Source: Methanoregula sp. (GTDB taxonomy: Archaea; Halobacteriota; Methanomicrobia; Methanomicrobiales; Methanospirillaceae). From it: a stretch of 6,086 nucleotides of DNA. Under the pieces are notes generated by a model that was not told where the DNA came from, ran no database searches, and was given only the letters and a program-made list of their open reading frames with translations. The stretch spans positions 1 to 6,086 of the forward strand of contig JAURZP010000099.1 of the NCBI GenBank assembly GCA_030653335.1, written 5' to 3'. The translations under genes and the position numbers were made by a program. This document shows positions 1 to 6,086 of the stretch, piece after piece (positions within the stretch are counted from its first letter, which is position 1; every line of letters begins with the position of its first letter).

Positions 1-9
1 AAAACCGGC

Positions 10-29
10 CTGTTTGGAGCTGTTTGGAT
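10..29. repeat. Two-copy 10-bp tandem repeat
   Basis: The unit CTGTTTGGA plus one base (G, then T) occurs twice head to tail at 10-19 and 20-29, matching at nine of ten positions. It is close to the window edge, so more copies could lie to the left. It may be chance. Confidence 0.4.
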
Positions 30-183
30 TGAGGATCTTGATCAGGTATGGGCTACACTACGGGTAGGGGGGTTTGAGAGGTTAATGGTGTGAGGTTCCG
101 ATAGTATCCCATGTAACTCCACAATTCATTCGCTCACTCGCTTGATTGTAGGGTGTGAATCATCCACATCACGGTGAGGATAG

Positions 184-203
184 TTTTTTCGCATCTGTTT
201 TTT
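184..203 (+). terminator. Possible T-tract terminator for a plus-strand transcript entering from the left
   Basis: Two T6 runs (184-189 and 198-203) lie 8 bases apart on the plus strand. Archaeal RNA polymerase is known to terminate at short T tracts without a strong hairpin. If a gene lies left of the window on the plus strand, it would be convergent with the restriction operon and could end here. No hairpin precedes the runs and no plus-strand gene is seen, so this is weak. Confidence 0.2.
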
Positions 204-235
204 AATGATTGGCGAAGACTGGGAGTCAGGATCAA

Positions 236-492
236 TTATTTTGTATAAGCTTTCAACAGCGCCCGGAACATCTTGCCGTGATTGGGATATCTCAGGTGAA
301 GCAGTTCGTGAACAATAATTTTTGTCCGCTCATCTTTGGATTGTCGTAAAATTGCCCGGTCGAATGTCAACCGGCCCCTGCTTGAACAGCTCGCCCACTT
401 GTTCTTCATTTTACGCAGGTGGATCTCATTTATTTCAACCTTGCAGGTCTTTGCCCACTCCCCAACCGATCGTTTGAAGGATTCCGGTGAGA

Positions 493-496
<4 letters not shown>
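236..496 (-). CDS. Minimal YgjP-like (DUF45, M48-type) zinc metallopeptidase linked to hsdR
   Basis: This 86-residue protein carries the zincin signature HELLH at residues 63-67, followed by NHG with a third candidate zinc ligand, His73, and Phe77. The spacing is typical of the YgjP/DUF45 family. The preceding segment, with RKMKNKWASC at 28-37 and then a short beta-hairpin-like stretch, also matches the family pattern of a W-x-S-C motif before the catalytic helix. His63, Glu64, His67 and His73 are all present, so activity is plausible. Full YgjP proteins are about 230 residues; this has only the catalytic core. Such short versions are familiar beside type I restriction genes. Its ATG (494-496) overlaps the hsdR TGA by 4 nt (ATGA), so translation is probably coupled to hsdR. 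There is no signal peptide or membrane segment, so it should be cytoplasmic. Substrate unknown; regulated turnover of a restriction subunit is a guess only. Confidence 0.85.
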
Positions 497-3386
<2,890 letters not shown>

Positions 3387-3390
<4 letters not shown>

Positions 3391-3506
3391 AGTATTTTCT
3401 TAATTGTCTCTTCAAGACGAAAATCCTTTACCCGGATCTTTGCGGTCATGAGATCGTGCAGGAGCGATGTGAACTGGGTGCCGGGCGCTTCTTTGCGGGA
3501 TTTTTC
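3387..3506 (-). pseudogene. Relic of an hsdS 3' end between hicA and hsdR
   Basis: The minus-strand frame ending in TGA at 3387-3389 encodes SRKEA, then FTSLLHDLMTAKIRV, the same C-terminal helix as the intact HsdS, followed by a native-looking tail KDFRLEETIKKIL. Its stop overlaps the hsdR ATG by 4 nt, the classic hsdS-hsdR junction. Nothing upstream of about 3506 resembles HsdS; hicA occupies that space in another frame. The relic has no credible start with a ribosome site; the only in-frame ATG inside it (3447-3449) would give a 20-residue peptide. Compared with the intact copy, it reads KEAPGTQF in place of KEALDTLF, including a helix-breaking proline, which fits loss of selection. I read it as the original end of hsdS, cut off when hicBA and the present hsdS end were placed upstream. 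Confidence 0.85.
3431..3506. repeat. 76-bp direct repeat, copy 1 (hsdS tail, hsdR-proximal)
   Basis: This stretch matches 4085-4160 in the same orientation with 71 of 76 bases identical by manual alignment. Similarity stops sharply on both sides apart from one extra shared A at 3430/4084. It encodes the last conserved helix of HsdS on the minus strand and lies in the relic next to hsdR. hicA ends only 8 bases from its upstream edge. Confidence 0.92.
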
Positions 3507-3514
3507 TCCGTTAC

Positions 3515-3739
3515 TTACAGCAGGGCGACAAATTCTTCGACCGTGATCTGCGCCTGGTACAAAATGGACTTCAGTGTTTTTGGTGCAATCGTGGCACCAG
3601 AATGAACGGGCACCGTGACCAGACAGTCTTTCTCTGCGTGATAGAGAAAATGGTGGCTTCCCTTTGTATGAACGAGGGTAAATCCTGCATGATGAAGAGC
3701 CCTGAGTACCTTGTCTCCGGTCACCCGGGGGAGTTTCAT
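3515..3739 (-). CDS. hicA: HicA-family mRNA-targeting toxin
   Basis: This 74-residue basic protein has the HicA double-stranded-RNA-binding-like fold signature: an N-terminal helix (VTGDKVLRALHHAGF, 6-20), then the GSHH motif at 27-30, whose His29 is the expected catalytic residue, a strand with VTVPVHSG at 41-48, and a closing region IAPKTLKSIL at 51-60. HicA toxins of this family cut or inactivate mRNA when not held by HicB. Length is typical (60-80 residues) and no key residue is missing. The ATG overlaps the hicB TGA by 4 nt (ATGA at 3736-3739) and there is no separate ribosome site, so the toxin should be made only after translation of the antitoxin. The stop is close to the hsdS relic, so the pair sits tightly inside the restriction operon. 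Confidence 0.93.
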   Translation of the reverse strand: MKLPRVTGDKVLRALHHAGFTLVHTKGSHHFLYHAEKDCLVTVPVHSGATIAPKTLKSILYQAQITVEEFVALL

Positions 3740-3966
3740 GCAACAACCGGGTTCTTAAGAGTCACTTCCACTTCAACCGGTACGGGCTTTTTGAGGATCT
3801 TCAGGGTTTCGATATACCCGGAGATCGCTTCTTCGATATTTTTGAGCGCGTCGTCCCAGTTGTCACCCTGCGAGATGCAGCCGGGCAGGGAGGGAACTGT
3901 AACCGTATAACCGCCGATCTCGTTCTTGTCCATCAGAACCGTATAACGCATTCGTGTTTGTTTCAT
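3736..3966 (-). CDS. hicB: HicB-family antitoxin (short form)
   Basis: This 76-residue protein matches the HicB RNase-H-like domain: RYTVLMDK at 7-14, then GGYTVTVPSLPGCISQGD at 18-35, and the helix WDDALKNIEEAISGYIETL at 37-55. It neutralises HicA by direct binding. Many HicB proteins carry an added C-terminal helix-turn-helix or ribbon-helix-helix domain; this one ends shortly after a final strand (VPVEVEVTL) and has none, so autoregulation by this protein is uncertain. It is the first gene of the pair, in hicB-hicA order. Met6 is an alternative start; neither start has a clear Shine-Dalgarno. A private promoter region lies between it and hsdS. Confidence 0.92.
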   Translation of the reverse strand: MKQTRMRYTVLMDKNEIGGYTVTVPSLPGCISQGDNWDDALKNIEEAISGYIETLKILKKPVPVEVEVTLKNPVVA

Positions 3967-3994
3967 GCGGGCACTTCGCTTTTAGTAATTGAAC

Positions 3995-4026
3995 AGTATC
4001 TTCCTGACAGGATTAAAGTATCTTCC
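3995..4026. repeat. Pair of 10-bp direct repeats in the hicBA promoter region
   Basis: The plus-strand word AGTATCTTCC occurs exactly at 3995-4004 and 4017-4026, a start-to-start distance of 22 bp, about two turns of the helix. The upstream copy overlaps the TATA-like element and the downstream copy would sit near the predicted transcription start. The geometry suits paired protein binding to one face of the DNA, that is, an operator. The repeat is seen directly; the function is inferred. Confidence 0.45.
4012..4019 (-). promoter_or_regulatory. TATA-like element for hicBA
   Basis: Read on the minus strand, the sequence ACTTTAAT is preceded by a purine-rich CGGAAG that could serve as a BRE. 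It lies about 46 bases before the hicB ATG, which would place the start of transcription near 3990 and leave a short leader. The match to an archaeal box is only moderate. The element would let hicBA be expressed independently of hsdS. Confidence 0.35.
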
Positions 4027-4029
4027 GGT

Positions 4030-4053
4030 GATGCACGATGCTTCGGGTGCATC
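4030..4053. promoter_or_regulatory. 7-bp inverted repeat between hsdS stop and hicB promoter
   Basis: GATGCAC (4030-4036) and its exact reverse complement GTGCATC (4047-4053) flank a 10-base loop. It lies just downstream of the hsdS stop at 4071 and just upstream of the TATA-like element on the minus strand. It could be an operator for hicBA or a hairpin at the 3' end of an hsdS transcript. No T tract follows it directly, so a bacterial-type terminator is unlikely. The dyad is seen; its role is inferred. Confidence 0.4.
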
Positions 4054-4070
4054 TGGTGCAATCGTTGTCC

Positions 4071-5336
4071 TCAGGCTGTGCTGACCCGGATCTTCGCGGT
4101 CATGAGATCGTGCAGGAGCGATGTGAACAGGGTGTCGAGCGCTTCTTTGCGGGATTGTTCGGCGGCGAGTTTTTTCTCTACTACTCCGATCAGATTCGCG
4201 ATTGTATTTTGCTCATCTTCAGAGGGAACAGGTACTAAAAAATTTTCAATCGCAGATGTTCCTATACGCTTTGTTCCATGAGCAGAAGTTCCAATTTCAG
4301 GTAAAAGATGTGACGTAAATTGAGAAATTGCGTACAATAAATAGGTTGGATTCACATTTGGCATGGCACAGATCGCTTTTAGATCCTGATTGAAGGCCAT
4401 CGGCTTCGTAATAATTGCCACGGGGACATCTCTGATTAAAATCATTCCGCGAATGACGATAAAGATCGTACCTTCAGGTACCAACCGACTACCAGAAACT
4501 AAACCTTCTTCGGAAATATGATCGATGACATCATCAAGGATAGGTAATTTCAAATCTTTTGGGCTCACCCACGGAATTTTTCCAATCCAAAACTCTTTGT
4601 TCTCTTTGGAAGGAGTGCCCCCGCTAAAAATTTTAGAGATTTCTTTTAGCCTTTTTATCTCCCACCCCTCAGGGACCGGTCCGATCTCCGTCTCTTTCAG
4701 CGCCACCCGCCCCATATCCTCCGTAGGCACCGGGCCGTACGTGAACAGGTGCTTCATCATCGCCGCTTTGAGCGCTTTTGTCGCCGCGATCACTGCATCG
4801 GTATTCTCCTTTGCCTCCTGCACTGTGCGGAGGGTGGTGGCGATTGCGTGCTGTTCGGGAAGCGGGGGGAGGGGAATGTCAAATCCTGATAATTTTGCTT
4901 TGTTGATCGATTTGAAAATTGAACCTGTGGCCTCTTTCTCTATCTCATCCTTTAGTTGCTGTAATAAAAAAAAGAGAAATTGATTATCACCCTTTTTTAA
5001 TGAGATTGCTGCAAGACCTCTGCCAATGCAGTATTCGATATCGGCAATATTCACATCACCAACAGGTGCACGGACTGACATCAGAATGCTGCCGAGAGGT
5101 GCAATCTTTTTCGGATCTGTAGTGAATTTGATATTTTTTGGATTGACTTCTCCGAATTCTGCTTTCCCTTGCAAGAATGGTCTTCCGTTATGGGTCTCAT
5201 TGTAGGAAGTTCCGGGAGGGGATTGCCCCATGATAATTTGGGCAACGCTTTCAAGTTTAGAAATTTTCCACTCCTCTGGTAACACACCCAGCTCCGTAGC
5301 CTTGTATCCTACCGGAATATCTTTTACTTCGGTCAT
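4071..5336 (-). CDS. hsdS: Type I restriction-modification system, specificity subunit HsdS
   Basis: This 421-residue subunit chooses the bipartite DNA target for HsdM and HsdR. It has the usual two-fold plan: recognition domain 1 (about 22-158, with MGQSPPG and later GRGLAAISLK), a conserved spacer helix after PLPPLPEQ (156-200), recognition domain 2 (about 222-370, with SGGTPSKENKEFW and IPWVSPKDLK), and a second conserved helix after PVPSEDEQ (369-418). The halves are internal repeats: LGVLPEEWKISKL mirrors IGPVPEGWEIKRL. I chose the ATG at 5334-5336 because AAGAGGA precedes it and it lies after the upstream gene's stop; an in-frame ATG at 5373-5375 would add 13 residues and overlap that gene. 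The protein ends KIRVSTA, unlike the relic's longer tail, so the last residues probably derive from the hicBA insertion. Recognition domains are AT-rich and the spacer GC-rich, suggesting domain exchange. Confidence 0.95.
   Translation of the reverse strand: MTEVKDIPVGYKATELGVLPEEWKISKLESVAQIIMGQSPPGTSYNETHNGRPFLQGKAEFGEVNPKNIKFTTDPKKIAPLGSILMSVRAPVGDVNIADIEYCIGRGLAAISLKKGDNQFLFFLLQQLKDEIEKEATGSIFKSINKAKLSGFDIPLPPLPEQHAIATTLRTVQEAKENTDAVIAATKALKAAMMKHLFTYGPVPTEDMGRVALKETEIGPVPEGWEIKRLKEISKIFSGGTPSKENKEFWIGKIPWVSPKDLKLPILDDVIDHISEEGLVSGSRLVPEGTIFIVIRGMILIRDVPVAIITKPMAFNQDLKAICAMPNVNPTYLLYAISQFTSHLLPEIGTSAHGTKRIGTSAIENFLVPVPSEDEQNTIANLIGVVEKKLAAEQSRKEALDTLFTSLLHDLMTAKIRVSTA
4085..4160. repeat. 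76-bp direct repeat, copy 2 (within hsdS 3' end)
   Basis: This copy encodes SRKEALDTLFTSLLHDLMTA and on to KIRV in the intact HsdS and matches 3431-3506 at 71 of 76 bases. Both copies are in the hsdS frame, and their offset is 654 bp, a multiple of three. Similarity ends right after KIRV, where the present gene runs into STA and a stop. Confidence 0.92.
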
Positions 5337-5339
5337 TAT

Positions 5340-5346
5340 TCCTCTT
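5340..5346 (-). promoter_or_regulatory. Ribosome binding site supporting the hsdS start at 5336
   Basis: The minus strand reads AAGAGGA, then ATA, then the ATG at 5336-5334. It is one of the few clear Shine-Dalgarno-like sites in the window, and it lies between the upstream gene's stop and hsdS. It decides the choice of the shorter hsdS start, although the spacing is short. Confidence 0.6.
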
Positions 5347-5355
5347 GAATATTGA

Positions 5356-5907
5356 TTAGACCCAATGCGGACCATAACTTTTTACGTATGCATCATATGC
5401 CGATTTGCATGAATTCAGGCGATCAACAGATCCATTAAAAAATCCTGCCTTTAATAGACTCCAATCGCTTCCTTGTGAAATTCCATCTTGAAAGAATTTA
5501 TCGATGGGCGAAGTCACTCCAGCAAAATCATATAATCGCTGATATTTCCACTTAAATCTTCCAATCGGGCCGAAAAGTCTTGCATTTGTTAAATCCGGAA
5601 AATTTTGATCGATGAAAACCAATCCCACTAGATATTCAAAAAGATCAAACGTTTCATCGAATTTCACTGAATCGGGAATTATGTCTTTTAGCTGTCCTTC
5701 AAGAAATCCATGAATGTAATCGCTTACGGGGGTATAATATTCAAGATCATCCCGTGGGGTTGGAACTAGTTTATTCGCGTCGGAACCAAAAACATTCCAA
5801 ACTTGTAGCTGTTTAAGCGAATTTTCCGGCCGCCCATTTTCATTACTAATGGGTTTTGATAAGAGAGCGAACAGAGCGTCAAAATTTTCTACTTCTAAAG
5901 CAGCCAT
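5356..5907 (-). CDS. Uncharacterised AT-rich protein, probably the C-terminal part of a longer broken gene
   Basis: From the only in-frame ATG this gives 183 residues. I do not recognise a named domain. The first part is hydrophobic and helical (NFDALFALLSKP, 8-19), followed by FDLFEYLVGLVFIDQNF and an aromatic/basic segment GRFKWKYQRLY. The ATG at 5907 has no good ribosome site, and the frame stays open upstream to 5976, adding protein-like IVIFVNLQQYPAYLLNYSIG directly before it. From memory this resembles the YPALLLLYAGGIAA-type segment in C-terminal regions of some large bacterial ATP-binding or defence proteins; that is a weak recollection, not an identification. So 5907 is likely a false start within a larger protein. 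Base composition is low in GC (19 of 60 bases at 5581-5640) against hsdR (36 of 60), which fits a foreign origin. It precedes hsdS by 19 bases and may share its transcript. Confidence 0.6.
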   Translation of the reverse strand: MAALEVENFDALFALLSKPISNENGRPENSLKQLQVWNVFGSDANKLVPTPRDDLEYYTPVSDYIHGFLEGQLKDIIPDSVKFDETFDLFEYLVGLVFIDQNFPDLTNARLFGPIGRFKWKYQRLYDFAGVTSPIDKFFQDGISQGSDWSLLKAGFFNGSVDRLNSCKSAYDAYVKSYGPHWV

Positions 5908-6086
5908 CCCAATCGAATAATTTAAAAGATATGCTGGATATTGCTGAAGATTGACAAATATTACAATTCCTTCGGTTTAAGGTTTTTTAAGAAGTCTTTA
6001 TATTGCCTTAACAATCGGCTTTGGGGAATGATTTGTCCCAAAATTTACGTAGGTAGTGAAAATCCCAATTGACATCTTCATCAATT
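5908..6086 (-). pseudogene. Frame-split upstream coding remnant of the 5356-5907 gene
   Basis: Three stretches of protein-like sequence follow one another in three different minus-strand frames. The first enters from the window edge at 6085 and stops with TAA at 6008-6010, encoding DFHYLRKFWDKSFPKADC. The second is open from 6044 to a stop at 5961-5963 and encodes SRLLRQYKDFLKNLKPKEL. The third is open from 5976 and runs without a stop into the 183-residue frame below. The open spans overlap at 6011-6044 (which contains a four-G run on the plus strand, 6023-6026) and at 5964-5976. Each join needs the same one-base shift. Either the gene has decayed, or the sequence has indel errors, or the first stretch is simply the end of a separate upstream gene. 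Confidence 0.4.

Larger units (their letters stand above)
1..235. other. Non-coding region downstream of the operon
   Basis: I see no supportable gene here on either strand; open stretches are short and lack family-like motifs. It lies downstream of the last minus-strand gene, whose TAA stop is at 236-238. Visible structure is limited to a 10-bp tandem duplication near the left edge, a 4-bp hairpin-like repeat (217-220 with 224-227), and two T6 tracts on the plus strand at 184-189 and 198-203. There is no T-rich tract on the minus strand, so no terminator for the restriction operon is apparent. A tRNA or other structured RNA was looked for by eye and not recognised. Confidence 0.5.

Noticed and set aside
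121..149. Possible hairpin ACAAT...ATTGT in the left non-coding region
   Set aside because: Only five outer pairs form and the inner positions mostly mismatch; no function can be supported.
3431..4160. Insertion sequence or integron cassette carrying hicBA
   Set aside because: No transposase, integrase or terminal inverted repeats are present, and the flanking repeats are hsdS coding sequence far longer than target-site duplications.
4071..5375. Longer hsdS start at 5375
   Set aside because: It would overlap the upstream gene, has no ribosome site, and adds 13 residues unlike HsdS N-termini; the ATG at 5336 has AAGAGGA before it.

Overview
The window is one strand-biased defence locus, and every convincing gene lies on the minus strand. 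Read in the direction of transcription (right to left) it holds: an unrecognised and probably broken gene at the right end; hsdS (type I specificity subunit); the toxin-antitoxin pair hicB-hicA; a short relic of a second hsdS 3' end; hsdR (type I restriction/translocase subunit); and a minimal YgjP-like metallopeptidase. hsdM, the methyltransferase subunit such a system needs, is not visible and presumably lies beyond the right edge. The host looks like an archaeon, possibly a mesophilic methanogen of the Methanomicrobiales. That guess rests on protein style, a TATA-like element before hicB and weak Shine-Dalgarno usage, and a bacterium is not excluded.

Layout. 1-235: no gene; two short T tracts and a small tandem repeat. 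236-496: metallopeptidase, overlapping the hsdR stop by 4 nt (ATGA). 493-3390: hsdR, apparently intact. 3387-3506: relic of an hsdS C-terminus whose stop still overlaps the hsdR start by 4 nt. 3515-3966: hicA and hicB, also joined by an ATGA overlap. 3967-4070: hicBA promoter region with a TATA-like box, a 7-bp dyad and a 10-bp direct repeat. 4071-5336: hsdS with two target-recognition domains. 5356-5907 and upstream to 6086: an AT-rich unknown gene whose upstream coding signal is split over different frames.

The main result is structural. A 76-bp stretch encoding the end of HsdS occurs twice as a direct repeat, 654 bp apart (3431-3506 and 4085-4160; 71 of 76 bases identical by eye), and hicBA lies exactly between the copies. 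The outer copy still carries the natural-looking end of HsdS and the ATGA junction to hsdR. The inner copy, which ends the present hsdS gene, runs after KIRV into a short foreign tail (STA). So hicBA appears to have been placed inside an older hsdS-hsdR junction. In-frame recombination between the repeats would remove the toxin-antitoxin pair and restore that junction.

Working together: HsdS would direct the HsdM/HsdR complex to a bipartite DNA site, and HsdR would translocate and cut unmodified DNA. HicA (an mRNA-targeting toxin) held by HicB could stabilise the locus against loss. The role of the metallopeptidase is unknown. hsdS is a base-composition mosaic, with AT-rich recognition domains around a GC-rich conserved spacer, as expected if recognition domains are exchanged between strains.
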